From Isoperla grammatica (taxonomy: Eukaryota; Arthropoda; Insecta; Plecoptera; Perlodidae): DNA of 64,000 bases. Shown one piece after another: positions 39,041 to 52,700 of this stretch; position 1 is the first letter of the stretch, and the number at the start of each line of letters is the position of its first letter. The stretch is taken from the NCBI GenBank assembly GCA_945910005.1, contig OX246747.1:13958580-14022579 (forward strand), read 5' to 3'. A program made the position numbers and the translations under genes. The notes under the pieces are model-generated. The model was not told where the DNA came from and did no database searches. It saw only the letters and a list, made by a program, of their open reading frames with translations.

Positions 39041-39597
39041 CATGTAACGCTATGGTTACATTTGTTTAAAATTTTCATTGGGTCACGTTACCCACCGGTT
39101 ACGTGGGTAGCGTAGCTACAAACCATAGCAAAAACGTTGACCCTCGATAAATAACCATTATTTGTGAAGGTATAAGTCACACTGTGACGTGGATAAGTAT
39201 TATGTCATGATGGGCCTAGGTTAAAAATCGTTTTTTCCCGCATTACCCTAAGATATTTGAAGATAAAAATTATAAGTATCATGTAACCCGTTGGTTACAA
39301 TTTTTCTTAAATTTTCCATTTGGTCGCGTAACCCACCGGTTACGTGGGTATCGTAGCTACCAGTAAAAACCAAAAACGTCGACCCTCGATAAATAACCAT
39401 TTTTTGTGAGGGTGAACGTCACACTGGGACGTGGATAAGTATAGAGTCATGCTAGGCCTTTGTTTTTAATCGTTTCTTCCCGCATTAGCCTAAGATATAA
39501 CAAGATACAAATTATAATTATCGTGTAACCCGTTGGTTACATTTTTTCTTGAAGTTTCAATTGGGCTACGTAACTCAACGGCTACATGGGTATCGGC
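39041..39597 (+). repeat. Tandem repeat, period about 240 bp, 2.3 copies
   Basis: Units start near 39041, 39280 and 39522 with TGTAACxCxxTGGTTACA. Each includes ACCCACCGGTTACGTGGGTA, GACCCTCGATAAATAACCAT and CACACTG(T/G)GACGTGGATAAG. GTAACC/GGTTAC palindromes recur. No reading frame is conserved. Confidence 0.8.
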
Positions 39598-39599
39598 AC

Positions 39600-40070
39600 A
39601 TCCACTAGTTGGACATTGGCATTCTGCTACAAGGCGGCATAATACATGCACTTCACAATATATATATATATATATACATTTAAGGTACACGTTTAGGTTC
39701 CGCCTTGTAGCGAGCTGCATTGCAACGTGCGTGTACTCTAATATAGGAATGGGATCGGTTAATGTTAATTATGTTATTCAATAAGAAGATTGTTTATGTG
39801 TAAAAGGTAAAAAATTTAATATAAAAATATTTACAATATTTACAATTACAATAATATTTACAACTATACTTATTTAAAAAAACTATTTACATAAACTACT
39901 ATAATATTTACAACTAATTTAGATTAAACATAAAAAATACAAAAACTAACTAACTTACTAACTAATGACTAGCGACGGTGTTTCTGAAATGAGTAAAAGG
40001 ACAAAGATTAACTAAATTCATACAACAAGCATCAATGTAGAGTTTTTACTAGTTACAGTTCAACTTTTCC
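39600..40070. other. AT-rich spacer with an inverted pair
   Basis: CTACAAGGCGG (39628-39638) and its inverse CCGCCTTGTAG (39700-39710) enclose a (TA)n run; the arms extend to about 22 bases with mismatches and could be a small MITE. From 39790 to 40000 there are short TTTACAACTA/ATATTTACAA repeats. No gene. Confidence 0.45.
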
Positions 40071-40078
40071 ATACTTAC

Positions 40079-40274
40079 ATCCCCGCCAATCCGGGTGGCC
40101 GCCATTTCCTTCGGACGGCCCATCGCTTGAGACGGGCATCCAGCTGCTGCCCCGGAGGTTCTTGTGAGCCTGCAGCGCGTGTTGCCGCAGGTTCAAATAT
40201 ACCCCGGAGCAGGACTCGCATCTATAGCGCCGCTTCAGTTTGGTACCTTCGGGCGGCAGATTTGTGGCGTCCGA
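40079..40274 (-). CDS. Predicted exon, C2H2 zinc finger (downstream finger)
   Basis: It follows TTATCTAG (acceptor) and ends GGGGAT|GTAAGT. It encodes SDATNLPPEGTKLKRRYRCE and SCSGVYLNLRQHALQAH, a C-x2-C-x10-H-x4-H finger, then a Ser/Gly-rich tail. Start phase 0, end phase 1. With the exon at 40535 it forms a pair of one-finger exons. A nucleic-acid-binding role is expected for the fold; the gene is not recognised. Confidence 0.55.
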
Positions 40275-40338
40275 CTAGATAACATACCATTAATACATAT
40301 TAATACATATCAACAATGTAAATAAATTATCACACACA

Positions 40339-40346
40339 CATAACAC

Positions 40347-40442
<96 letters not shown>
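40339..40442. repeat. (CA)n microsatellite
   Basis: More than 100 bp of nearly uninterrupted CA/TG dinucleotides lie in the intron between the two zinc-finger exons. The Cys/Val-rich frame on the minus strand is an artefact. Confidence 0.97.
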
Positions 40443-40445
<3 letters not shown>

Positions 40446-40534
40446 AATACACTCACAGAGGAATAAATAGTCATACAATAAATGTACGTTAAATAAATAA
40501 ATTATTAAATAACATAATAAGGTAATTTACTCAC

Positions 40535-40756
40535 ATCCGTGTCTGTGGCACCATCTGCTGGATGAGGCAGGAGCTGGGTCTCGCGCATCTTATGCCGGAC
40601 GGTACGGCCTCTCGCTCTCACAACCGGTACCTTGTGGTACCGGATGTGGTGTTGCGTTAAGGAGGCCGTATACGCCCGGCAGTAGGGGCACTGGTGGCGC
40701 AGTTCTTTACCCAGCTTCCCTGCCGTCACCATTGCGATTATCTCGCACTCATCTGA
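40535..40756 (-). CDS. Predicted exon, C2H2 zinc finger (upstream finger)
   Basis: A 74-codon exon lies between TCTCAATTACAG (acceptor) and GTGAGT (donor), phase 0 at both ends. It encodes SDECEIIAMVTAGKLGKELR then HQCPYCRAYTASLTQHHIRY-H, a C-x2-C-x9-H-x4-H finger, and a basic tail (RARGRTVRHKMRETQ). It is separated from the next exon by the (CA)n intron. Phases do not join to the exon at 41047-41219, which ends in a stop, so these may be two genes. Confidence 0.55.
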
Positions 40757-41046
40757 CTGTAATTGAGACAAAGGCAGTTATTTACATTAGCGAGCGAAGC
40801 AAAGTGAATCTCTCAATACAACACGATCGGCACTAGCAAGGTCGTCACCGGATACAAGTTTTGGAATTTTAACTTTAACCACAATTTGTTAAGAAAATAT
40901 TCAGTTTCTATTCAATGGGGAATTCATATTGTTTGATTTATTAAAAAAAAATCCCTCATCTGGCAATGCAGAGCGTTTTCTTTTCCTAGATAATTTTCAT
41001 AAAATAATATAACATCAGGATGCAAATACAGAGGCTGTACTCACAC

Positions 41047-41219
41047 TTAGGCCCGAGTTTTGGGGGGAGGGGCCGGTCTCGCTGCGCTACTCGAGTCGTC
41101 GCTGCTCGATTCGCTGCTGCGGCTCCTGCTACGAATTCTCTTGCGGCCCTTGCCCATGCCATATGTTATGGCGGCGCATGGGTACTGGGCCACGAGCGTC
41201 TCCTCCACTGCATTCACAT
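41047..41219 (-). CDS. Predicted last exon with an Arg/Ser-rich tail
   Basis: After TTACCGAATTAG the frame reads VNAVEETLVAQYPCAAITYG, then GKGRKRIRSRSRSSESSSDD and a Pro-rich end, with TAA at 41047-41049. The RS-rich basic patch is nuclear-localisation-like. It joins in phase with the upstream exon 41414-41509 (one base carried over). A GTGAGT just after the stop could also be a donor, in which case the stop would be internal. Confidence 0.45.
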
Positions 41220-41413
41220 CTAATTCGGTAACAAAAGAAAATACTCAGTAGGCAGACGCAAACAAATTGTTCTCAAACTAATAATGGGTGCAGTAGGGAT
41301 GGTGATTAGGGGGGTGTTGTTGTTGCAAATGCCAACTGCTACATTTCAGAGCTGCATCCACACCTTCCTCGTCGTAGTCTCAACAGTATTAAGTAAACTA
41401 TCACCGTACTTAC

Positions 41414-41509
41414 GGGCTTCGTTGCAATCTACACCTTCCATTTGCGTGGACTCGACAATCGCCTCGTTTAGAAAACGTTGTAGGTATTCTTCGTCGATTG
41501 TCGACAGTA
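41414..41509 (-). CDS. Predicted phase-1 exon, duplicated unit 3
   Basis: Acceptor TTTTGTTACAG, donor C|GTAAGTACGG. It encodes LSTIDEEYLQRFLNEAIVES and TQMEGVDCNEA. The exon carries two bases in and one base out, so it can be skipped or duplicated without a frameshift. The sequence after the donor (GTAAGTACGGTGATAGTTTA and then GACTACGACGAGGAAGG) is shared with the units at 41934 and 42349. Confidence 0.5.
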
Positions 41510-41933
41510 CTGTAACAAAACACAAAAATCGCTAAGCAAGTGCAATCAGAATGTTCTCACACGAGGAGGGTAATCCGCAAGGCCTCTAGATGAAAATCGG
41601 TGACAGGTCAAACTTATGTTAATTTAAGATAGGGTGTCCGACAATTGAGTTGTTTATTTACGCTATAGACAACTGAAATGTTACAGTTGAGATAGTCTCC
41701 GACAATAATTCGGAGTATAAACAACAGTATTGTTAATTTGAGATAGTGTCCAACAAAAAAAATGTTAATTTAAAGTATAAACAACTGAAATGGTAATTTG
41801 TGTTAGTGTCTGGTAGGGGTGAGGGCTAGAGGGGTATTGTTATTCAACTGCCAACTGCTACATTTCAGAGCTACCTCCACACCTTCCTCGTCGTAGTCTC
41901 GATAAAAATGAAATAAACTATCACCGTACTTAC

Positions 41934-42044
41934 GGCAATCCGCTACCAGAGGCTCTGCTGCCTGTCGCGGCGGGGCCTCGGGCAGGTCCGCCAGGCTCGG
42001 TGCCCCGTATAGCCGGTCGGCCACAAATGGCGGTGACTCCCGTG
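41934..42044 (-). CDS. Predicted phase-1 exon, duplicated unit 2
   Basis: Acceptor TGTGATTACAG, donor C|GTAAGTACGG. It encodes RESPPFVADRLYGAPSLADL and PEAPPRQAAEPLVADC. In this copy the frame stays open past the donor (KYGDSLFHFYRDYDEEGVEV, ending at 41803), so a read-through form is possible. Exon sequences differ between the units while the intron starts are conserved. Confidence 0.5.
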
Positions 42045-42348
42045 CTGTAATCACACACAAAAATCGGTAAGCAAGTGCAATTGGAATGTTCTCACACGAG
42101 CAGGGCAATCCACAAGGCATCTAGAAAAAAATCGGCGACAGGTCAAATAAATGTTAATTTTAAAGTAGGGTGTCCGACAATAGAAATGTTAATTTATACT
42201 ATAAACAACTGAAATGTTACATTTGAGATAGTGTCCGGTAGGTTTGGGGCCTAGGGCTACACTGGCCAACTGCTACATTTCACAGCTACCTCCACACCTT
42301 CCTCGTCGTAGTCTCGATAAAAAATACATAAAATATCACTGTACTTAC

Positions 42349-42447
42349 GGGCAATCTCGTCCCTAAATAGATCCGCAACAAGATCGGCGTATGTCCGCCG
42401 ACCTACTGGTGGTGGGGCGTCCTCTAGAAATACTAGATCGAAGAAGT
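42349..42447 (-). CDS. Predicted phase-1 exon, duplicated unit 1
   Basis: Acceptor TTCATTCTAG, donor C|GTAAGTACAG. It encodes FFDLVFLEDAPPPVGRRTYA and DLVADLFRDEIA, acidic and hydrophobic. Two bases in, one out, as in units 2 and 3. An upstream first exon was not found, since minisatellite follows. Confidence 0.5.
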
Positions 42448-42913
42448 CTAGAATGAAGGCAAACGATTAGTCAAGGCCGTTAAGGGTTAACATTTTAGTC
42501 CACATCAAAAATGTTAATTTGAGCTAGCGTCTTACAATGAAAATGCTAATTTAAGGTATAGATGGACAACGAAAATGTTAATTTGAGCCAGAGTCTAACA
42601 ATGAAAATGCTAATTTAAGGTAAAGATGGAACACGAAAATGTTAATTTGAGCTAGAGTCTAACAATGAAAATGCTAATTTAAGGTATAGATGGACAACGA
42701 AAATGTTAATTTGAGCCAGAGTCTAACAATGAAAATGCTAATTTAAGGTATAGATGGACAACGAAAATGTTAATTTGAACTAGAGTCTAACAATAGAAAT
42801 GTTAATTTGAGGTACCGATGGACAACAGAAATGCTAATTTGAGGTATAAACCACAGAAATGAAGGCGAACGATTAGTCTAGGCCGTTAACGGTTAACATT
42901 TTAGTAAACATCA
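42448..42913 (+). repeat. About 62-bp minisatellite bounded by a direct repeat
   Basis: Five to six units contain GATGGACAACGAAAATGTTA, TTTGAG(C/G)(T/C)AGAGTCTAACA and GAAAATGCTAATTTAAGG. The block is bracketed by two copies of a 58-bp segment with GAACGATTAGTC(A/T)A-like and GGTTAACATTTTAGT motifs (about 42450-42507 and 42855-42913). Confidence 0.8.
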
Positions 42914-43265
42914 TATTAGGGTCTTGCCGACGGCGTCGAAAAACCCGACGCCGTTTTCGGCGACGCCACCGACGCCATCCGTAACTCGGCCATCGTTGGG
43001 CCGATCAGCGTCGTTTTTTCACTTTTACATTTGTTATCGTCATTTAAGTGCACCGTATAAATTTCGTGTTTGTTAGACGAACGGTTCGCGAACACAAATA
43101 TGTAAACTTGGACGTCGTTGGCGTCGCGACGCCGCCGGTTTATGCGTTGTGTTTGCCTTGTCAAGACGATCTCTTAGAGCGGTCGCACCACCCGTTTATG
43201 TCGTACGGTTCGCCCACAATCCACAAGCGCTCCTTGACCGGGCGGCCATTTTGTAATTTTACATT
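42914..43265. other. GC-rich spacer, no gene recognised
   Basis: GACGGCGTCG/CGACGCCG motifs near 42928-42975 and again near 43113-43135 form inverted pairs. Open frames across them have no motif. Confidence 0.4.
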
Positions 43266-43269
43266 CCAT

Positions 43270-43708
43270 CGAATAACTCGATAACCGTTAGCGCTAGAGC
43301 GGTGAATTTTTGTACACGCACGGCTTAAGTCAACGCCAATCGACGTATTACCATCGCGGTGACGTGTGACGTACCGTTAACACGCTCGCTACCCGAACGA
43401 CGTACCCACGGAGGAGGCGGTAACTCGTTAACCGTTCACGCTAGAGCGGTGAATTTTTGTACACGCACGGCTTAAGTCAACGCCAATCGACGTATTGCCA
43501 TCTCGGCTACGTGTGACGTACCGTTAACACGCTCGCTACCCGAACGACGTACCCACGGAGGAGGCGGTAACTCGTTAACCGTTCACGCTAGAGCGGTGAA
43601 TTTTTGTACACGCACGGCTTAAGTCAACGCTAATCGACGTATTACCATCGCGGTGACGTGTGACGTACCGTTAACACGCTCGCTATCCAAACGACGTACC
43701 CACGGACA
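43270..43708 (+). repeat. 147-bp tandem repeat, three copies
   Basis: GCTAGAGCGGTGAATTTTTG occurs at 43293, 43440 and 43587, exactly 147 bp apart. Other landmarks are CACGCACGGCTTAAGTCAAC and GTGACGTACCGTTAACACGC. It sits directly before the 71-bp satellite but is unrelated in sequence. Confidence 0.9.
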
Positions 43709-43716
43709 AGAACGAA

Positions 43717-46700
43717 ACTATAGTATACTCAATACAAGACCAAATAACAGCGCGGCCACTATAATAACTCAGTCTGGCAGTGACGAGGCTATAGTATACC
43801 CAATACAAGACCAGGTAACAGCGCGGCCACTATAATAACACAGTCTGGCAGTGACGAGGCTATAGTATACTCAATACAAGACCAAATAACAGCGCGGCCA
43901 CTATAATAACACAGTCTGGCAGTGACGAGGCTATAGTATACTCAATACAAGACCAAATAACAGCGCGGCCACTATAATAACACAGTCTGGCAGTGACGAG
44001 GCTATAGTATACTCAATACAAGACCAGGTAACAGCGCGGCCACTATAATATTACAGTCTGGCAGTGACGAGGCTATAGTATACTCAATACAAGACCCGGT
44101 AACAGCGCGGCCACTATAATAACACAGTCGGGCAGTGACGAGGCTATAGTATACTCAATACAAGACCAAATAACAGCGCGGCCACTATAATAACACAGTC
44201 TGGCAGTGACGAGGCTATAGTATACTCAATACAAGACCAGGTAACAGCGCGGCCACTATAATATTACAGTCTGGCAGTGACGAGGCTATAGTATACTCAA
44301 TACAAGACCAGGTAACAGCGCGGCCCCTATAATAACACAGTCTGGCAGTGACGAGGCTATAGTATACTCAATACAAGACCAGGTAACAGCGCGGCCACTA
44401 TAATAACACAGTCTGGCAGTGACGAGGCTATAGTATACTCAATACAAGACCCGGTAACAGCGCGGCCACTATAATAACACAGTCTGGCAGTGACGAGGCT
44501 ATATTATACTCAATACAAGACCAAATAACAGCGCGGCCACTATAATATTACAGTCTGGCAGTGACGAGGCTATAGTATACGCAATACAAGACCAAATAAC
44601 AGCGCGGCCACTATAATAACACAGTCGGGCAGTGACGAGGCTATATTATACTTAATACAAGACCAAATAACAGCGCGGCCACTATAATAACACAGTCTGG
44701 CAGTGACGAGGCTATAGTATACTCAATACAAGACCAAATAACAGCGCGGCCACTATAATATTACAGTCTGGCAGTGACGAGGCTATAGTATACTCAATAC
44801 AAGACCAGGTAACAGCGCGGCCACTATAATAACACAGTCTGGCAGTGACGAGGCTATAGTATACTCAATACAAGACCAGGTAACAGCGCGGCCACTATAA
44901 TATTACAGTCTGGCAGTGACGAGGCTATAGTATACGCAATACAAGACCAGGTAACAGCGCGGCCACTATAATATTACAGTCTGGCAGTGACGAGGCTATA
45001 GTATACGCAATACAAGACCAAATAACAGCGCGGCCACTATAATAACACAGTCGGGCAGTGACGAGGCTATAGTATACGCAATACAAGACCAGGTAACAGC
45101 GCGGCCACTATAATATTACAGTCTGGCAGTGACGAGGCTATAGTATACTCAATACAAGACCAGGTAACAGCGCGGCCACTATAATAACACAGTCTGGCAG
45201 TGACGAGGCTATAGTATACTCAATACAAGACCCGGTAACAGCGCGGCCACTATAATAACACAGTCTGGCAGTGACGAGGCTATAGTATACTCAATACAAG
45301 ACCAAATAACAGCGCGGCCACTATAATAACACAGTCTGGCAGTGACGAGGCTATAGTATACTCAATACAAGACCAAATAACAGCGCGGCCACTATAATAA
45401 CACAGTCTGGCAGTGACGAGGCTATAGTATACTCAATACAAGACCAAATAACAGCGCGGCCACTATAATAACACAGTCTGGCAGTGACGAGGCTATAGTA
45501 TACTCAATACAAGACCAGGTAACAGCGCGGCCACTATAATAACACAGTCTGGCAGTGACGAGGCTATAGTATACTCAATACAAGACCAAATAACAGCGCG
45601 GCCACTATAATATTACAGTCTGGCAGTGACGAGGCTATAGTATACGCAATACAAGACCAAATAACAGCGCGGCCACTATAATAACACAGTCGGGCAGTGA
45701 CGAGGCTATAGTATACGCAATACAAGACCAAATAACAGCGCGGCCACTATAATAACACAGTCTGGCAGTGACGAGGCTATAGTATACGCAATACAAGACC
45801 AGGTAACAGCGCGGCCACTATAATATTACAGTCTGGCAGTGACGAGGCTATAGTATACGCAATACAAGACCAAATAACAGCGCGGCCACTATAATAACAC
45901 AGTCGGGCAGTGACGAGGCTATAGTATACGCAATACAAGACCAGGTAACAGCGCGGCCACTATAATATTACAGTCTGGCAGTGACGAGGCTATAGTATAC
46001 TCAATACAAGACCAGGTAACAGCGCGGCCACTATAATAACACAGTCTGGCAGTGACGAGGCTATAGTATACGCAATACAAGACCAAATAACAGCGCGGCC
46101 ACTATAATATTACAGTCTGGCAGTGACGAGGCTATAGTATACTCAATACAAGACCAGGTAACAGCGCGGCCCCTATAATAACACAGTCTGGCAGTGACGA
46201 GGCTATATTATACTCAATACAAGACCAAATAACAGCGCGGCCACTATAATATTACAGTCTGGCAGTGACGAGGCTATAGTATACGCAATACAAGACCAAA
46301 TAACAGCGCGGCCACTATAATAACACAGTCTGGCAGTGACGAGGCTATAGTATACTCAATACAAGACCAGGTAACAGCGCGGCCACTATAATATTACAGT
46401 CTGGCAGTGACGAGGCTATAGTATACGCAATACAAGACCAGGTAACAGCGCGGCCACTATAATAACACAGTCTGGCAGTGACGAGGCTATAGTATACTCA
46501 ATACAAGACCAGGTAACAGCGCGGCCACTATAATATTACAGTCTGGCAGTGACGAGGCTATAGTATACTCAATACAAGACCAGGTAACAGCGCGGCCACT
46601 ATAATAACACAGTCTGGCAGTGACGAGGCTATAGTATACTCAATACAAGACCAAATAACAGCGCGGCCACTATAATATTACAGTCTGGCAGTGACGAGGC

Positions 46701-49700
46701 TATAGTATACTCAATACAAGACCAGGTAACAGCGCGGCCACTATAATATTACAGTCTGGCAGTGACGAGGCTATAGTATACTCAATACAAGACCCGGTAA
46801 CAGCGCGGCCACTATAATAACACAGTCTGGCAGTGACGAGGCTATAGTATACTCAATACAAGACCAAATAACAGCGCGGCCACTATAATATTACAGTCTG
46901 GCAGTGACGAGGCTATAGTATACTCAATACAAGACCCGGTAACAGCGCGGCCACTATAATAACACAGTCGGGCAGTGACGAGGCTATAGTATACTCAATA
47001 CAAGACCAGGTAACAGCGCGGCCACTATAATAACACAGTCTGGCAGTGACGAGGCTATAGTATACTCAATACAAGACCAGGTAACAGCGCGGCCACTATA
47101 ATATTACAGTCTGGCAGTGACGAGGCTATAGTATACTCAATACAAGACCAGGTAACAGCGCGCCCACTATAATAACACAGTCTGGCAGTGACGAGGCTAT
47201 AGTATACTCAATACAAGACCAGGTAACAGCGCGCCCACTATAATAACACAGTCGGGCAGTGACGAGGCTATAGTATACTCAATAGAAGACCAGGTAACAG
47301 CGCGCCCACTATAATAACACAGTCTGGCAGTGACGAGGCTATAGTATACGCAATACAAGACCAAATAACAGCGCGGCCACTATAATAACACAGTCTGGCA
47401 GTGACGAGGCTATAGTATACTCAATACAAGACCAGGTAACAGCGCGCCCACTATAATATTACAGTCTGGCAGTGACGAGGCTATAGTATACGCAATACAA
47501 GACCAGGTAACAGCGCGGCCACTATAATAACACAGTCTGGCAGTGACGAGGCTATAGTATACTCAATACAAGACCAGGTAACAGCGCGGCCACTATAATA
47601 TTACAGTCTGGCAGTGACGAGGCTATAGTATACTCAATACAAGACCAAATAACAGCGCGGCCACTATAATAACACAGTCTGGCAGTGACGAGGCTATAGT
47701 ATACTCAATACAAGACTAAATAACAGCGCGGCCACTATAATATTACAGTCTGGCAGTGACGAGGCTATAGTATACCCAATACAAGACCAGGTAACAGCGC
47801 GGCCACTATAATAACACAGTCTGGCAGTGACGAGGCTATAGTATACTCAATACAAGACCAGGTAACAGCGCGGCCACTATAATATTACAGTCTGGCAGTG
47901 ACGAGGCTATAGTATACTCAATACAAGACCCGGTAACAGCGCGGCCACTATAATAACACAGTCTGGCAGTGACGAGGCTATAGTATACTCAATACAAGAC
48001 CAAATAACAGCGCGGCCACTATAATATTACAGTCTGGCAGTGACGAGGCTATAGTATACTCAATACAAGACCAGGTAACAGCGCGGCCACTATAATATTA
48101 CAGTCTGGCAGTGACGAGGCTATAGTATACTCAATACAAGACCCGGTAACAGCGCGGCCACTATAATAACACAGTCTGGCAGTGACGAGGCTATAGTATA
48201 CTCAATACAAGACCAAATAACAGCGCGGCCACTATAATAACACAGTCTGGCAGTGACGAGGCTATAGTATACTCAATACAAGACCAAATAACAGCGCGGC
48301 CACTATAATATTACAGTCTGGCAGTGACGAGGCTATAGTATACTCAATACAAGACCCGGTAACAGCGCGGCCACTATAATAACACAGTCGGGCAGTGACG
48401 AGGCTATAGTATACTCAATACAAGACCAGGTAACAGCGCGGCCACTATAATATTACAGTCTGGCAGTGACGAGGCTATAGTATACTCAATACAAGACCAG
48501 GTAACAGCGCGGCCACTATAATATTACAGTCTGGCAGTGACGAGGCTATAGTATACTCAATACAAGACCAAATAACAGCGCGGCCACTATAATAACACAG
48601 TCTGGCAGTGACGAGGCTATAGTATACTCAATACAAGACCAGGTAACAGCGCGGCCACTATAATAACACAGTCTGGCAGTGACGAGGCTATAGTATACGC
48701 AATACAAGACCAAATAACAGCGCGGCCACTATAATAACACAGTCTGGCAGTGACGAGGCTATAGTATACTCAATACAAGACCAGGTAACAGCGCGGCCAC
48801 TATAATAACACAGTCTGGCAGTGACGAGGCTATAGTATACTCAATACAAGACCAAATAACAGCGCGGCCACTATAATAACACAGTCTGGCAGTGACGAGG
48901 CTATAGTATACTCAATACAAGACCAAATAACAGCGCGGCCACTATAATAACACAGTCTGGCAGTGACGAGGCTATAGTATACTCAATACAAGACCAGGTA
49001 ACAGCGCGGCCACTATAATAACACAGTCTGGCAGTGACGAGGCTATAGTATACTCAATACAAGACCAAATAACAGCGCGGCCACTATAATAACACAGTCT
49101 GGCAGTGACGAGGCTATAGTATACTCAATACAAGACCAAATAACAGCGCGGCCACTATAATATTACAGTCTGGCAGTGACGAGGCTATAGTATACTCAAT
49201 ACAAGACCAGGTAACAGCGCGGCCACTATAATAACACAGTCTGGCAGTGACGAGGCTATAGTATACTCAATACAAGACCAAATAACAGCGCGGCCACTAT
49301 AATATTACAGTCTGGCAGTGACGAGGCTATAGTATACTCAATACAAGACCAGGTAACAGCGCGGCCACTATAATATTACAGTCTGGCAGTGACGAGGCTA
49401 TAGTATACTCAATACAAGACCAAATAACAGCGCGGCCACTATAATAACACAGTCTGGCAGTGACGAGGCTATAGTATACGCAATACAAGACCAAATAACA
49501 GCGCGGCCACTATAATATTACAGTCTGGCAGTGACGAGGCTATAGTATACTCAATACAAGACCAAATAACAGCGCGGCCACTATAATATTACAGTCTGGC
49601 AGTGACGAGGCTATAGTATACTCAATACAAGACCAGGTAACAGCGCGGCCACTATAATAACACAGTCTGGCAGTGACGAGGCTATAGTATACTCAATACA

Positions 49701-52700
49701 AGACCAAATAACAGCGCGGCCACTATAATAACACAGTCTGGCAGTGACGAGGCTATAGTATACTCAATACAAGACCAGGTAACAGCGCGGCCACTATAAT
49801 AACACAGTCTGGCAGTGACGAGGCTATAGTATACTCAATACGAGACCAAATAACAGCGCGGCCACTATAATAACACAGTCTGGCAGTGACGAGGCTATAG
49901 TATACTCAATACAAGACCAAATAACAGCGCGGCCACTATAATAACACAGTCTGGCAGTGACGAGGCTATAGTATACTCAATACAAGACCAAATAACATCG
50001 CGGCCACTATAATATTACAGTCTGGCAGTGACGAGGCTATAGTATACGCAATACAAGACCAAATAACAGCGCGGCCACTATAATATTACAGTCTGGCAGT
50101 GACGAGGCTATAGTATACTCAATACAAGACCAAATAACAGCGCGGCCACTATAATAACACAGTCGGGCAGTGACGAGGCTATAGTATACGCAATACAAGA
50201 CCAGGTAACAGCGCGGCCACTATAATAACACAGTCTGGCAGTGACGAGGCTATAGTATACTCAATACAAGACCAAATAACAGCGCGGCCACTATAATATT
50301 ACAGTCTGGCAGTGACGAGGCTATAGTATACTCAATACAAGACCAGGTAACAGCGCGGCCACTATAATAACACAGTCTGGCAGTGACGAGGCTATAGTAT
50401 ACTCAATACAAGACCAAATAACAGCGCGGCCACTATAATATTACAGTCTGGCAGTGACGAGGCTATAGTATACTCAATACAAGACCAAATAACAGCGCGG
50501 CCACTATAATAACACAGTCGGGCAGTGACGAGGCTATAGTATACGCAATACAAGACCAGGTAACAGCGCGGCCACTATAATAACACAGTCTGGCAGTGAC
50601 GAGGCTATAGTATACTCAATACAAGACCAAATAACAGCGCGGCCACTATAATATTACAGTCTGGCAGTGACGAGGCTATAGTATACTCAATACAAGACCA
50701 GGTAACAGCGCGGCCACTATAATAACACAGTCTGGCAGTGACGAGGCTATAGTATACTCAATACAAGACCAAATAACAGCGCGGCCACTATAATATTACA
50801 GTCTGGCAGTGACGAGGCTATAGTATACTCAATACAAGACCAGGTAACAGCGCGGCCACTATAATATTACAGTCTGGCAGTGACGAGGCTATAGTATACT
50901 CAATACAAGACCAGGTAACAGCGCGGCCACTATAATATTACAGTCGGGCAGTGACGAGGCTATAGTATACTCAATACAAGACCAAATAACAGCGCGGCCC
51001 CTATAATATTACAGTCTGGCAGTGACGAGGCTATAGTATACTCAATACAAGACCAAATAACAGCGCGGCCACTATAATAACACAGTCTGGCAGTGACGAG
51101 GCTATAGTATACTCAATACAAGACCAAATAACAGCGCGGCCACTATAATAGCACAGTCTGGCAGTGACGAGGCTATAGTATACTCAATACAAGACCAAAT
51201 AACAGCGCGGCCACTATAATAACACAGTCTGGCAGTGACGAGGCTATAGTATACTCAATACAAGACCAAATAACAGCGCGGCCACTATAATAACACAGTC
51301 TGGCAGTGACGAGGCTATAGTATACTCAATACAAGACCAAATAACAGCGCGGCCACTATAATATTACAGTCTGGCAGTGACGAGGCTATAGTATACTCAA
51401 TACAAGACCAAATAACAGCGCGGCCACTATAATAACTCAGTCTGGCAGTGACGAGGCTATAGTATACTCAATACAAGACCAAATAACAGCGCGGCCACTA
51501 TAATAACTCAGTCTGGCAGTGACGAGGCTATAGTATACTCAATACAAGACCAAATAACAGCGCGGCCACTATAATATTACAGTCTGGCAGTGACGAGGCT
51601 ATAGTATACTCAATACAAGACCAGGTAACAGCGCGGCCACTATAATAACACAGTCTGGCAGTGACGAGGCTATAGTATACTCAATACAAGACCAAATAAC
51701 AGCGCGGCCACTATAATAACACAGTCTGGCAGTGACGAGGCTATAGTATACTCAATACAAGACCAAATAACAGCGCGGCCACTATAATATTACAGTCTGG
51801 CAGTGACGAGGCTATAGTATACTCAATACAAGACCAGGTAACAGCGCGGCCACTATAATATTACAGTCTGGCAGTGACGAGGCTATAGTATACTCAATAC
51901 AAGACCAAATAACAGCGCGGCCACTATAATATTACAGTCTGGCAGTGACGAGGCTATAGTATACTCAATACAAGACCAAATAACAGCGCGGCCACTATAA
52001 TATTACAGTCGGGCAGTGACGAGGCTATAGTATACTCAATACAAGACCAAATAACAGCGCGGCCACTATAATAACACAGTCTGGCAGTGACGAGGCTATA
52101 GTATACTCAATACAAGACCAAATAACAGCGCGGCCACTATAATATTACAGTCTGGCAGTGACGAGGCTATAGTATACTCAATACAAGACCAAATAACAGC
52201 GCGGCCACTATAATATTACAGTCTGGCAGTGACGAGGCTATAGTATACTCAATACAAGACCAAATAACAGCGCGGCCACTATAATATTACAGTCTGGCAG
52301 TGACGAGGCTATAGTATACTCAATACAAGACCAAATAACAGCGCGGCCACTATAATAACACAGTCTGGCAGTGACGAGGCTATAGTATACTCAATACAAG
52401 ACCAAATAACAGCGCGGCCACTATAATATTACAGTCTGGCAGTGACGAGGCTATAGTATACTCAATACAAGACCAAATAACAGCGCGGCCACTATAATAA
52501 CACAGTCTGGCAGTGACGAGGCTATAGTATACTCAATACAAGACCAGGTAACAGCGCGGCCACTATAATATTACAGTCTGGCAGTGACGAGGCTATAGTA
52601 TACGCAATACAAGACCAGGTAACAGCGCGGCCACTATAATATTACAGTCTGGCAGTGACGAGGCTATAGTATACTCAATACAAGACCAAATAACAGCGCG

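Noticed and set aside
40290..40478. Cys/Val-rich ORF
   Set aside because: It is the translation of a (CA)n microsatellite.
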